NCBI GenBank assembly: GCA_025667525.1
Contig: CM046875.1
Span: 204,596,271-204,660,270, forward strand
Direction of reading: 5' to 3'
DNA: 64,000 nt
Origin: Glebionis coronaria
Lineage: Eukaryota > Streptophyta > Magnoliopsida > Asterales > Asteraceae
Shown here: positions 11,047 through 23,094 of the stretch, piece after piece
Position numbering within the stretch: the stretch's first letter is position 1
How the letters are laid out: every line of letters begins with the position of its first letter
Position numbers and translations under genes: made by a program
Notes under the pieces: model-generated
Told to the model about the DNA's origin: nothing
The model's database searches: none
The model's input: the letters and a program-made list of their open reading frames with translations, nothing else

Positions 11047-13270
11047 CTAACATTTCAAATTAGAATTCACAGTAGGCTTAGAACGCTGCACAACCGTAGA
11101 GCCTTTAGGTTTAGCTACATGATTCTTTTTATTCAAAACAGAAATAACATTCCTAGGATGTGCTTCTACTTTCTTCTTCACTTGACTACTAGATGGGGGA
11201 AAGATCCTATCATTCTTCTTGTTTCTTTTAAGCTTAGATCTTTGAGCCTTAGTAGTGGTGCTTACTCCTGTAGAAGGCAACACAGGAATATTAGAAGCTG
11301 GTTTTGATTCCGCCTTATCTTTAGTGACCAAACATTGAGATGGTTTAGTCCTAGGGCCCTTATTAAATGGTGTGACGGCTATAAGGTTCCTTTTGATTGC
11401 ACTAGAGGACGATGCTGAGATAGTGGCTGCGTTATCCACAACATTCTTACCTTTTAGAGTACGAAGTGTTTCCTTTAACTCAGCCAAGACTAGATTCTTA
11501 TCACAAATTTGTTCCCTCAAATCAGATATTTCCACCGACTTTCGATTCAATTGTTCAATCAACGATTGATTCTGTGCAGTGGTATCAACACATGCGGGCT
11601 TTACGGAATCGAAGAGTCGTGTATTTTTCTGTTTTAAGTTATCAACTTTGGACAAAATCTTGGAAACTCGATTATCTAGATCAAGTTTAAAATTCTCAGC
11701 AGCCTCAGGTACGTTCACACAGTTAAGCTTCTTAGATTTCTCTATTTCTATCGGCAAAGATGTAGCAACTTTGTCACTTGGCTGACGCTGTTTTGATTGT
11801 AAATTCAATCGAAAATTCTTTTCAAAATTTGCATCATCGATATTAACACCTTCGAATGACGTTTCAAAGATTTCTTGAATAAATTGTTGCTTGCATTCAA
11901 GAGAAATACAATGTGTTTGAATCTCATCAAAACGTTTTGAAAGCGAAGAATATGAATCTTGAAGCTTTAAAAATTCAGCGTCAGATTCGTGACAAGTACT
12001 ATCTACCACATTATCCACAGATTCAACATTATGCACAATAGAATCATTATCAACACTTTTATTCACACAGACAGAAACTATATCATGAGACATCACTTGC
12101 TTCAGAAGCAGATCATTTTGGCGTGAAACCCGTTCTATTGCAAGTAAACTGTTTTCATAAGCATCTTCCATTTCATTGAAAACACGTCTAACTTCTTCTA
12201 TTTCCAAAAACAAATCTTGATCAAGATTACTAAGACAAGCTTTAACATTGTCTACAAACGGAACTATTTCATTTCGGAACGCAGCTCTTGTGTGCTCAAA
12301 GTTCCATTCACCTTCTGTTATGGCCGAAGCCGTCGTACGTTCCAAAATGACCTTGTCAAAATCGGCTAAGTGTTGGTGTACCGCATTTAAGTTAACGGAC
12401 GCCTTACTTACCGGTGGAATTAACTTCGTTAAATCCGTTTTAACAAGTGTAGGAGACGTACTAGGAAGGTTTTCATTTGACAAACTTTGGGGCACAAGAA
12501 CTGTCAATTCAGCTAATTCCTTTTGTAAGCGAATGTGTGTCTTTTTCGAAAATCGATCTTTGTTATGTTGATCATAATCAATTGTATGGAATTTTGAAAT
12601 CATTTTAAAATGAGTTTCATCCGCAAGTGACTGTGTCTCCTCAGTACTACGAACAAAAGGTGCTTCTTTCGATTTGCCAATTATGGTCATATCATAAAGA
12701 CCTGGAATATGTTCCTGAGCTTGTTTTGCATAACCTGGATTAGGTGGTAAATCTTGAAGACGCTTAAGTTTGAGTTCTTTAAATGATTTAGTTAAAAGAT
12801 GAACCTTTTCTGTGGAAGCGTATTGTTTTAAAAGCTGTTGTTCTTTAAATTTAAGAAGTTTCGTAGCATTAATTTCCGATTCAACCATTCTAGACTCGAG
12901 AGTTTCGAAATCCATTTTAAGTTTCTGAAAATCATTGACAACCGACTCTTTTGCTTTTAATTCATTGGAAAGATTAGCTTTTAATGATTCTATTTCTTTT
13001 AAGTGTTCAATCTTTTCAAAACGAAATTGGTCAAATTCAGAACATGTTATTTTCTCTGCTTAAGGGACCATTTCAAAAGTTTTGACCTTTTCTTTATGCA
13101 ACGCAAGCTCAGCAGTTAGGGTGGAATTCGTATCTACGGATTGTCTGAGTGCCAAATGCATTTGATCAATAATATGTTTAGGCACCATGACCAAATCATG
13201 TTGAGCATAAGATTCCATACCCGTCGTAGCATTTGGTTGAGGTTCACTCAAATGTGTAGGTTTGGGTACC
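11047..13270 (-). pseudogene. CopA long coiled-coil region of the polyprotein
   Basis: From 12915 to 11047 there is an uninterrupted 622-residue frame. Upstream it continues to 13265 with only one stop, after FEMVP near 13060. It is rich in Leu/Lys/Glu/Ser with heptad-like runs (KFKEQQLLKQYASTEK, FNEMEDAYENSLLAIE, EQLNRKSVEISDLREQ) and its C-terminal part is basic. It sits between the gag knuckle and the protease, where ordinary Copia has a short linker. AthM is inserted at its N-terminal end. The target duplication GTACC leaves the CopA frame consistent across the two sides (...SNSNDVV / PKPTHLSEP...), so the frame was open here before AthM arrived. Confidence 0.75.
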
Positions 13271-15167
13271 TGATATATAGGTTTTGGCCAGGTAAAAAGA
13301 TTCGTTTAAGTATGTCTCTTCAAATTGAAAAAAGGAGTTTAGTGTGCGACTCAGTCGTTCTTTGGTGAAACAAATAGTTGTGTCGTTGTAGTATTTAAAA
13401 GTGCAAAACAATTAATGTAAATGAGCGGGTAAGTAAATCTAATTCTAACTTAAAATAAAAGACAAGTATTTAAAAACGTGACGAGAATTAAAAGGCACTA
13501 AAGTAAATGACGCAAACTTAAATCTATCTAAGGCAAACTTAAAACGCAACTAAAACTTAAAACTAAGGCAGGCTAAAATAAATCTAAGGCAAAATGAACT
13601 TAAAGTGCGACTAAGGAAAAAGGCGGGAAAAATAAAGCTTGAAATTAAAAATCAAAGACAAAAACTAAGAAGAACCTGAAAACAGCTCATTCGGAATAAT
13701 CCTTCGTCCGGAACAATCACTCATCCGGAATGTCACCTTCGTTCGGAATGATTCTTCTTCGCTCAAAATATTACCAAAATCCTTGATCCGGAACAAATTC
13801 TCTATTCGGAATATGTCACTTATCCGGAATAAATCCTTCGTTCGAAACTTTTGCTGATTCGGAACCCTTGGTTCGGAACTCACTGGTTCGAACTTCCTAA
13901 GCCAAATCCTTGGTTCGGAACCTTCTGATTCGGAAGTTCTTGATTCGGAAGACTTGGTTCGGAACCTTCTGATTCTGAACTTGCTGGTTCTGAACTTGCT
14001 GGTTCGGAACTTAGAATGTTCCGAATGAACACTTCTTCACTGGTCCGGAATAGGTTCCGAACGAGCTAGCTTGGTTCGGAACTTAAAATGTTCCGAATGA
14101 AAGTATGATCCAGAATAATGAAATCTTCCGAATTGAAATCCCTGGTTCGGAACTTTCTTGGTTCGGAATTCACTGGTTCGGAAAAAGTTCCAACTGAACA
14201 ACCCTTGATTCGGAACTTACCTGGGAAAAGATCAGTAACAGAAACAAACCGAAGAACAAGGAAACACATGAACACACGAATCTAATCACAATTTAACCAA
14301 ATCAAACAAAAGATTAAATCAAACTAATCACAAAACATCTAATAATCATAAACAAACAATCCAAATCAATAAAACTAACAAAACTAACCACAATAATCAA
14401 AACCCACTTTGATAAAAATAAGAAGATGAACATGAACGTAAACATAAAAAGCAAAGATTAAAGAAAGGTAGGATGAGATCAAACAATAAAGATGAAGATT
14501 AACAAGAATTAAAAGAACACTTACTTGAAATTAAATGGTAATTAAGGTGCAAGACAAATATTTAAATTTGACAAGTAATTAAATGACAAGGTAATTAAAA
14601 GTGGAAGAACTAATTGTCACTATTAGCCAACAAAATGAAATGATTAACTTCTTAATCTATTTATAGGGTAGGATTAAGGAGTGCTTAGGAAGCTTCCTCC
14701 CCTCTTTCCTTTCTCCTTAATTGCATGCTTAGTCCTTCTCTTCTTAATCTTTTGTTAATTGCACCATTGGTCCTTAAGCCTTTTAATCTTCTTTAATCTT
14801 GGACTTTAATGACTTTTGGCTCGAGATTTCTTTGGACTCGTCTTTTAATTCTTCAATAAATAAGATGTGAGTTCTTCGGCTTTAAGTAAATTTCCGTCTT
14901 TTGACTTTTTCTTCGATAAATCTTCAGAATTGGTCTTGGACTTCCGTTCTTTTTGCACTCTTAACTTCTTGACTTCGTCTTTCGTCTTTTTCTTCGATTA
15001 AAGCCCGTGAATGCCCGTGTTTTCTCCACTTTTCACCTTTTCGTCCTAAATCACAACAAAAACACAAACCACGCATTATTCCGACATAAAAGACATAAAA
15101 TACACGTTTTGGCTCGGTTATTATTGTAATTAAGTGGTAAAAAGGATGGGTGTTTACACACCTATCA
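13271..15167 (-). repeat. AthM 3' LTR
   Basis: Matches 20633-22517 with scattered substitutions and small indels. One example is a segment of about 20 bp near 13750 that is missing from the other copy. The minus-strand TATA box TATAAATAG is at 14657-14665. Downstream of it (13690-14215) is a dense irregular array of TTCGGAA/TTCCGAA motifs, so by position the array would be transcribed leader rather than upstream promoter. Confidence 0.93.
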
Positions 15168-15207
15168 AATCCCCTACACTTGACCATTGCAATGTCCTCA
15201 TGCAATG
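15168..15207 (-). promoter_or_regulatory. AthM polypurine tract and adjacent AGGA-loop hairpin
   Basis: Next to the 3' LTR, minus strand: purine tract GTGTAGGGGATT. Starting 17 nt from the LTR is a hairpin at 15185-15207 with arms CATTGCATG and CATTGCAATG, one bulged A, and loop AGGA. The same arrangement recurs at 16790-16830 in this element, and in AthE, ChrC, ChrD and ChrF. Confidence 0.7.
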
Positions 15208-17192
15208 CATTAGTTACAAAGCACGTTTACATTTTTCATCATAATCAATCCACATTGGCCTTTATTAAAGAGATAGAAAACTATAAACATTCAAAGTAAA
15301 GAAATCAAAAGCATACCTTGGGTTTTGAAAATGTCATGAATAATCATCATCCTCAAGTTTTCACTTTCTCCAAACCAAGCTTAAAAACGAGATCATTGTT
15401 ATTATAAGTTAGCAAACTAATACGAACTCATGTGGGCCAATTACTCACTTAGACTCCCTTATTCCTAGGTGTATCTCTTATATTTTATTGTTGTCTTGAA
15501 TGATCACGAGGATGCATTGTTTGACTTATTTCGATAGTTATTTAGGCCGAAAATAAAGTGAACGATTTAATCAATAGTTAGCTAAAAGACAAAATCTTTT
15601 AAAACTGCTTCTCGGGACCTCATAAAGTTCATATCTTGGCATAACTCGCTTCGCGATTTGAGACCTTTCTCGGACCGATATTTGGCAGCGACTTCATACT
15701 TCAAACCTTGAGAGACGTTCATGAAATTATGGTCTTCTCTTCATAATGGAACTTCTTCACTTGAAGTTTTGAGAGATTCATACTTGGACCACGACTTCTT
15801 CATTTTTCTCCAATCTTTGAACTTTGATATACAACGATCCGCCTCCTTTTATGACTTGGATCTATTTATCCTCCTACCTTGCTAGGGTCTTTTCGGATAC
15901 ACTTCTCCATGACTTTTGGGGAGTTTTCGCTTTACCTCGTGTGTCTCGATCCTTCATATTGATTTTCGATAAATGATTCTTCACATCACTTGGGATCCTT
16001 AGCAACAAAATATAGCCCTCATGTCTTGTTAGGACCTTTTTGGACTCGCCAATCTTCGCATCCCGCTTCAATAAGTTATGCCTTGGCTATGAACTCTAAT
16101 CCATACCGAGCAACTTTTAAACGATCTTGGGCTAAAAGCTAAGTAACTTTTCAAATCGTACAACCTTATTTATTGCAGATAAATTTATTAACAAGCGATG
16201 GGAGAATAGGCTTATAATTAACTCACATAAATTCACGAAAGAATACTAAACTTATAATTGGCTCTATCATCTCTTGTTCTCCACAGTTTAAAATCTCAAG
16301 GAATGAGACTCGTGGATACTTAGCCTATTAAATCAAAGTTTTGGGTTTTCGAGTCGCCTATAGGATCTTGCAAACTCTTAGACTTTTTCAAGTTTAGAAA
16401 TCGCATTTTAAAGTTCCCTTGATAAACGACTCTCTAGGATCAATTATAGGAACTTGCGAAAAGTTCTTGTTCTTAACCCGTGAGAGTTAAGACTTTCGCG
16501 TTTTATAGCTCCCTTTATAAAAGCCTAGCAAAACTTGACTTAAACACGTTAAGGATACTAGCTAGAGTAAGCTAAGATAAGTAAACTCGGGTTGAGTCAA
16601 AAGATTCACAACATTTGAAAATTAAAACCACTTTATTAAAATTTATTCTAATAAGGAAAGAAAATAACTATACAAAGGGAAAAACTAATAGGCCAAAATA
16701 GATCAATAATTTTGAAAAGTGTCGAAAAAATAGATTTTCCGGTTAAAATGAGGACAAATACAAGGAAAAGGCCACTTAACTTCGATAGAAGTCCCCCTAC
16801 ACTTAACATAAACATTGTCCTCAATGTTTAAGCATGTGGGAGTAAACTCCCCTACACTTAGGACATTGTGCACTTTGTTTAAATCTTGCTAAGGAAAAGA
16901 CAACTAAAGAGATTCCTATTTTAATATTGAGAAAATATAAAATAGTGAATCGAAAAGAGTTTAGGATAGAACCGGGAAGAAGTGAACACGGAATCACGGG
17001 TCGACAAGAATCATCAAGAGTGGATCATTGAGCGCTCGAATCCCTGATTAGTAGAAGAGAGGAAATAGCAAACACCAACGGGTCTCCCTTACACTTAGGA
17101 TATAAAAAGCTAAAAGATAGATGCATGGGTTGCCTCCCAAGAAGCGCTTGATTTTTGTTAACCGAGTCGTGAGCCTGACTCGACCTTGATCA
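15208..17192 (-). other. AthM 3' non-coding region with an internal hairpin-purine module
   Basis: About 2 kb without convincing coding sequence. It is homologous, in minus sense, to AthE 43590-45598, including the GGGAGGCAACC segment at the start. At 16809-16830 a perfect 9-bp stem (TAAACATTG, loop AGGA) precedes TTAAGTGTAGGGGGA on the minus strand, copying the terminal PPT module. Sequence of this kind after pol is a signature of Athila elements as I know them. A 65-codon frame at 15874-16071 lacks an ATG and is probably not a gene. Confidence 0.75.
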
Positions 17193-19016
17193 TCATAGGA
17201 AGAAGCATGAAACATATCCACCAGGATCAAAGACATAGTTTTCGTCCATCAAATAGCACAAGCTTAAGGCGAACAAGGCAAGCCAAAGAAGAGTAGGCAA
17301 GGTTCCCTTAAGCAAAGATGGAGCACGGTGGAAGCAAGGGTGAAGTGGTGCAAGTATGTCTTCAATAGTTCCAAAGATTTTTTCTTTTATTGCATCAGGT
17401 GGATACTGAGATGGCTGCAGAATATCGATATCGGGGTCGAACACCTTTTCCTTTAAGGGAAAATAGCACTCAGGCTCAGCAGAATGTGAAGAAGATCCGC
17501 GAAGAAGATTCACAACCTCGTCCTCAGAAGGGGGACAAAGAGGTGTTAAATCATATGTGTTGCGGATATTGGTGTCGACCGGTTTCTTCTCCTTTGAAAA
17601 TATTTTCTTCAAATCCAAAGTAGGATCAAGACGATAATATTCAAAGTCCAAAGGAGGTGCATCACTCTCATGAGGGAAGTAGGTATTTAGAAAAGTTGAA
17701 AAGTCTTCCTCAAATGAGTAATCGTCCAAAGTAGGATCGAGTGATGGCGGAGGATCTTCATCATGTGAAGAATCACTCGAAAGAGTATCGGCCTGATCGA
17801 AATCATCGAAAGTGGGCATCTCAGGATACTCGGAAGTACAATCATCAAAATCATCCGTATCTGAGCTAGACTCATCATCATAAGCATCAAAGACCGGTGG
17901 AGAATCATATATGGGAGAAGGTTCGAAATTGGAGAGAGAATCATCCACATCATCGTGAAAAAGTGGATTATCATTGCAAGACTCGAATAGAGGATTGTTG
18001 TAGATGACAAAATCATCGAGCACATTAATCATATTCACGGATTCTCGTCCAAAGGATTTGCTTGTAAGCTTCCCCATTTTGAAAACTTGTGCATCATTTC
18101 CGACTCTTAAGATTAACTCGCCTTCGGCAACATCGACAAGAGCTCGTCCGGTTCTCAAGAATGGCCGACCAAGTATTAAAGGAATACGAGGGTCCATTTC
18201 ATAATCAACAACGACAAAGTCGACCGGGAAAGTAAATGTGCCAACTTTAATGAACACGTCTTCGGCAATACCAACGGGGTAAGCGAGAGTACGATTTGCA
18301 AGTTCAAGAGTCATCTTCATTGGACTAAGGTCGGGTAATGATAGTGTTTTCCAAACACTTAATGGCATAAGATTTATACTGGCCCCGAGATCAGCTAGGG
18401 CAGTAAATTCTTCGGTTTTATTAAAAATGCACGGCAACACAAAACGACCGGGATCTCCAAGTTTCTCTAGAAGTTCTTTAAGAATAACTGCAGAACAGTT
18501 TTCATTTAAGCGTGTGTTGGCGAGCTCATTCAACTTCTCCTTCTTGTTAAGCAATTCTTTGAATGCTTTGACAAATTTCCGCATGTGGGCAAGTGCTTCA
18601 ACAAGGCTAATGTTGATGTTCACTTGAGAGAGCATCTTCACATAGCTCGACACTTGAGAGTCATCCTTGGTTAGCATTTTGGTCTTGCCTAAGCGAGAAG
18701 GATAAGGGATATTGGATTTGGGTGGTGAAGGTGAAGGTGTAGCAGGTAAAGGTTTAGATGTTGAAGGTTCCTTCATAGGTACATCGTCATGACGAGGCGG
18801 AGACGGTGATGGTGTACTAATACTAGGTGTAGGAGGAGTAGGGATAAATGGTGGTGGAGGAGGTGTAGATGATGGGGGTGGGATCGGTGGTCCTACTATG
18901 GTGACTCCACTACGGGTAGTAATAGCACTCACATTTGCTCGCGGATTGGTGACGGTGTTTGAAGGTAGAGAACTCGAAGAAGAAGGTTGAGCTGCGGGCA
19001 AGAAACTAGCAAGCAT
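17193..19016 (-). pseudogene. AthM protease and acidic C-terminal region of the gag-pro polyprotein
   Basis: A continuous 607-codon stretch begins with a Ser/Pro-rich linker. It then shows an Athila-type protease: active site ADLGASINLMP (DLGA at 18381-18392, where most families have D-T/S-G), VDFVVVDYEMD and IPLILGRPFLRTGRALVDV. After it come about 250 residues rich in Asp/Glu, Ser and Pro, and a hydrophobic stretch LLWLALFALSLCYL near the end that could be a membrane segment. The frame ends in FDPGG..., a short motif also found at the end of the AthE coding region. It is in frame with gag upstream, separated by a TGA near 19110. Confidence 0.85.
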
Positions 19017-20384
19017 ATTCTTAATATCATTCGTTTGAGAGCTAAAGGAGGAGTGAATATTATCTCGAAGCTCGGATCTAATCTCATTTCCTTGCTTGGT
19101 GATATCTCATTTCAAATTGATTATTTGGCTCTGTAGATTCTTGATTTGCTCACCTTGGGTTCTCATGATGGCTTCAACATCGTGGTTAATGGGTGGGGCT
19201 TGTTGAGCGGGTGGGTGATAAGGATTAGAAGCTCTTGGTGGGATTTGGTTGCTTCTATTGTAGTTGTTGGCGGGGTTTTGGTTTTGAGGAGAAAAACCGG
19301 GGGAAAGGTAGTTGTTTTACCGGTAACTCAGCAAATTTCTATCCCCTTGAGGTCGAGCTTGGTCATTTTCCGGTGAATAATTACCATAAGCTGCATAAAC
19401 ATTTTCCGGATTTCCTTGAGTAGAAGGACAATCAATGTATGAGTGTGGACCGCCGCATGTTTCACAAGAAGGTGCAACCGCTTTAACTTGTTGTTGTTGT
19501 TGGTTTGAAGCGAGAAGCAAGATATTTTTGTTCATTTCAGTCATCATGCGGGTGAATTCAGTCATGTCAGGGCTTGCTGAGGTGGAAGAAACATTGACTC
19601 TCGGGTTGTTCCTTGAAGAAGCGGAGGAATCCAAATTTTTGTGGTGAGTAGTCATGTTCTCAATAAGCTCTCTACACACCTCGGGTCTCCTTTTCATAAA
19701 TGTGCCACCGGCGGCTGCATTAATCGTATCACGATCTCGAAAAGTCAAACCGTTGTAGAAAGTATCTATTAAGTTCACAGGGAGCATGTTGTGGTTTGGA
19801 CATCTATCAATCAAGACATTATATCTTTCCCAAGCATCAAAAAGAGATTCATCGGGTTCTTGCATGAAACCGCTGATTTGATTGCGAAGGCTCGTGACCA
19901 TGGATGGTGGAAAGTAGTGCGACAAAAAGCGTTGAGTCATGTCATCCCAAGTATGAATTGAATTCTTTGGAAGACGATCAAACCATTTCTCGGCATGATG
20001 TGATAAAGTATGTGGGAAGAGTTGTAGGCGAAGAACATCCATTATGGCACCAGGCAACTTCATGCTTTGGGTGATTGTAATGAACTTGTCGAGGTGTTTC
20101 TTGGCATCATCATCAGGCAGTCCTCTAAAAGGATTTGTTTGCACTTGCTGAATCATGTGGTGCTTCAACGAAAACTCCAGAGCCGTGATTTGCATCAGCG
20201 CAATCGATCCTCCTCGTCCAAACATGGTAGGTTGACAAAGCTCCTCCATTGTCCGAAGATCGGGCTGTGGAAGAACATTGTTGTTATTGTTGATGTGCGG
20301 TGGATTATTGTTGTTGTTAACACCTGACATACTTAAATCTTCTCGAGTCTCGGGCTCTTGATAATTAGAAGATCTAGTACGCAT
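19017..20384 (-). pseudogene. AthM gag, Athila type
   Basis: The likely start is the ATG at 20384 (MRTRSSNYQEPETREDL), because the codons before it are a hydrophobic run with no support. Gag landmarks are FSLKHHMIQQVQTNPF, LRLQLFPHTLSHHAEKWFDR, DDMTQRFLSHYFPPSM, ETFYNGL-like DTFYNGLTFRDRDTINAAAG, and a zinc knuckle CETCGGPHSYIDC (C-x2-C-x3-H-x4-C) near 19428-19466. A TAA after NLLSYR (near 19317) and a TGA after INLK (near 19110) interrupt one frame that otherwise runs into the protease, so gag and protease form one polyprotein of about 1,060 codons. Confidence 0.88.
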
Positions 20385-20610
20385 ACACCTACAAAGGCAA
20401 AAGAAAACAATACCAAACACAAAGACAATATATATACACAATAAAAATAAAATATTTTTGGATTTTTGAAATTTTTAATTTTTATGGATTTTTATCAATT
20501 TTTAATTTTTATGGTTTTTTGAAATTTTTATGCAAGAAAAGTAACGCTCACAAGTGAACGGATCCCAAAAAGCAACGCGTCTCTCACAGAAAACCGTTAA
20601 TCTTTACGAA

Positions 20611-20630
20611 AAGAGCCGGCAGCGGCGCCA
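20611..20630 (-). promoter_or_regulatory. AthM primer binding site
   Basis: The minus strand reads TGGCGCCGCTGCCGGCTCTT, 2 nt after the 5' LTR. The TGGCGCC start is common in Athila and Tat PBSs. The 20385-20610 leader is AT-rich and I see nothing else in it. Confidence 0.8.
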
Positions 20631-20632
20631 TT

Positions 20633-22517
20633 TAATACATAGGTTTTGGCCAGCTAAAAAGATTCGTTTAAGTATGTCTCTTCGAATTGAAAAAGGACTT
20701 TAGTGTGCGACTCAGTCGTTCTTTGGTGAAACAAATAGTTGTGTCGTTGTAGTATTTAAAAGTGCAAAACAATTAATGTAAATGAGCGGGTAAGTAAATC
20801 TAATTCTAACTTAAAATAAAAGACAAGTATTTAAAAACGTGACGAGAATTAAAAGGTACTAAAGTAAATGACACAAACTTAAATCTATCTAAGGCAAACT
20901 TAAAACGCAACTAAAACTTAAAACTAAGGAAGGCTAAAATAAATCTAAGGCAAAATGAACTTAAAGTGCGACTAAGGAAAAAGGCGGGAAAAATAAAGCT
21001 TGAAATTAAAGATCAAAGACAAAAACTAAGAAGAACCTGAAAACAGCTCATTCGGAATAATCCTTCGTCCGGAACAATCACTCATCCGGAATGTCATCTT
21101 CGTTTGGAATATTACCAAAATCCTTGATCCAGAACAAATTCTCTATTCGGAATATGTCACTTATCCGGAATAAATCCTTCGTTCAAAACTTTTGCTGATT
21201 CAGAACCCTTGGTTCGGAACTCACTGGTTCGGAACTTCCTAAGCCAAATCCTTGGTTCGGAACCTTCTGATTTAGATGTTCTTGATTCGGAAGCCTTGGT
21301 TCGGAACCTTCTGATTCTTAACTTGCTGGTTTGGAACTTGCTGGTTCGGAACTTGCTGGTTCGGAACTTAGAATGTTCCGAATGAACACTTCTTCACTGA
21401 TCCGGAATAGGTTCCGAACGAGCTAGCTTGGTTCGGAAGTTAAAATATTCCGAATGAAAGTATGATCCAGAATAATGAAATCTTCCGAATTAAACTCCCT
21501 GGTTCGGAACTTTCTTGGTTCGGAATTCACTAGTTCGGAAAAAGTTCCGACTGAACAACCCTTGATTCGGAACTTACCTGGGAAAAGATCAGTAACAGAA
21601 ACAAACCGAAGAACAAGGAAACACAGGAACACACGAATCTAATCACAATTTAACCAAATCAAACAAAAGATTAAATCAAACTAATCACAAAACATCTAAT
21701 AATCATAAACAAACAATCCAAATCAATAAAACTAACAAAACTAACCACAATAATCAAAACCCACTTTGATCAAAATAAGAACATGAACATAAATATAAAC
21801 ATAAAAAGCAAAGATTAAAGAAAGGTAGGATGAGATCAAACAATAAAGATGAAGATTAACAAGAATTAAAAGAACACTTACTTGAAATTAAATGGTAATT
21901 AAGGTGCAAGACAAATATTTAAATTTGACAAGTAATTAAATGACAAGGTAACTAAAAGTGGAAGAACTAATTGTCACTATTAGCCAACAAAATGAAATGA
22001 TTAACTTCCTAATCTATTTATAGGGGAGGATTAAGGAGTGCTTAGGAAGCTTCCTCCCCTCTTTCCTTTCTCCTTAATTGCATGCTTAGTCCTTCTCTTC
22101 TTTGTTTATTGCACCATTGGTCCTTAAGCCTTTTAATCTTCTTTAATCTTGGACTTTAATGACTTTTGGCTCGGGATTTCTTTGGACTCGTCTTTTAATT
22201 ATTCAATAAATAAGACTTGAGTTCTTCGGCTTTAAGTAAACTTCCGTCTTTTGACTTTTTCTTTGATAAATCTTCAGAATTGGTCTTGGTCTTCCGTTCT
22301 TTTTGAACTCTTGACTTCTTGACTTCGTCTTTCTTCTTTTTCTTCGATAAAAGCCCGTGAATGCCCGTGTTTTCTCCACTTTTCACCTTTTCGTCCTAAA
22401 TCACAACAAAAACACAAACCACGCATAATTCCGACATAAAAGACATAGAATACACATTTTGGCTCGGTTATTATTGTAATTAAGTAGTAAAAAGGATGGG
22501 TGTTTACACACCTATCA
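20633..22517 (-). repeat. AthM 5' LTR
   Basis: 1,885 bp, partner of 13271-15167. The minus-strand TATA box TATAAATAG is at 22014-22022. The TTCGGAA array lies at about 21050-21575. The GA-rich segment at 22195-22386 is an open Lys/Ser-rich frame but has no ATG, only GTG. Confidence 0.93.
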
Positions 22518-22522
22518 GTACC

Positions 22523-23094
22523 ACATCATTTGAATTACTAGTTCCCGAATGCTGTTCGAGGTTGTCATTTTCATGCCCAACTTGACGTTGGTTATCATCA
22601 ATATTATTAGATGTGGTTGGTACCTCACTGATGACATCAGAACCGTAGTGAGAGAGATTAGCAACGAGAGCAGCTTGGGCAGAGTGAATGTCATCACAAT
22701 CTGAATCATATGCGTCAAGATCTTCTGCTTGATAAGCTGCATTAGAAGTGGAAACGACTGCAATGCCTTCAGTATCTGCTGCCCCTGGGTCTGCAAGAAA
22801 TGCCAACTCCTCTGAATCCAAAATCTTCCCCTTAGACTGAGCATCAACCAAATACATCTTCTCACGAAACCATGCATCATCCCTCCTCCTTTTCGGCTGA
22901 GTGCATTCCCTAGCCATATGACCTTGTCCTCGGCAATTGTAGCAAGTCACAACCTTCTTAGGACCAATAAGACTCCCATTTCCACTAGCTTGAGAATTCA
23001 CAGCTTGATTGTTCCCAGTCCTTGTAGGAGGTCCACAAGAATTTTGCCTTCCCTGAATAGGTTACACCGTCACTTGACCATCTTGAACAGTGGC
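22523..23094 (-). pseudogene. CopA gag C-terminus with CCHC zinc knuckle
   Basis: Minus-strand frame with CYNCRGQGHMARECTQP, a canonical C-x2-C-x4-H-x4-C nucleocapsid knuckle near 22900-22950. An acidic tail follows (AYDSDCDDIHSAQAAL) up to the AthM insertion point. Two TAA stops, near 23040 and 23095, separate it from the gag core in the same frame. Both fit CAA to TAA changes. Confidence 0.85.

Larger units (their letters stand above)
13271..22517 (-). mobile_element. AthM: non-autonomous Athila-type element carrying only gag and protease
   Basis: LTRs lie at 13271-15167 (1,897 bp) and 20633-22517 (1,885 bp), with the 5-bp duplication GTACC at 13266-13270 and 22518-22522. On the minus strand the order is 5' LTR, PBS TGGCGCCGCTGCCGG, gag, protease, a 2-kb non-coding region, then PPT and 3' LTR. 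There is no RT, RNase H or integrase. This matches the published class of LTR elements with only a gag-derived ORF (TR-GAG), and AthM would need pol in trans. The LTR starts TGATAGG and the two copies end TATCA or TATTA. The element is related to AthE in its LTRs and 3' region. Confidence 0.95.
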
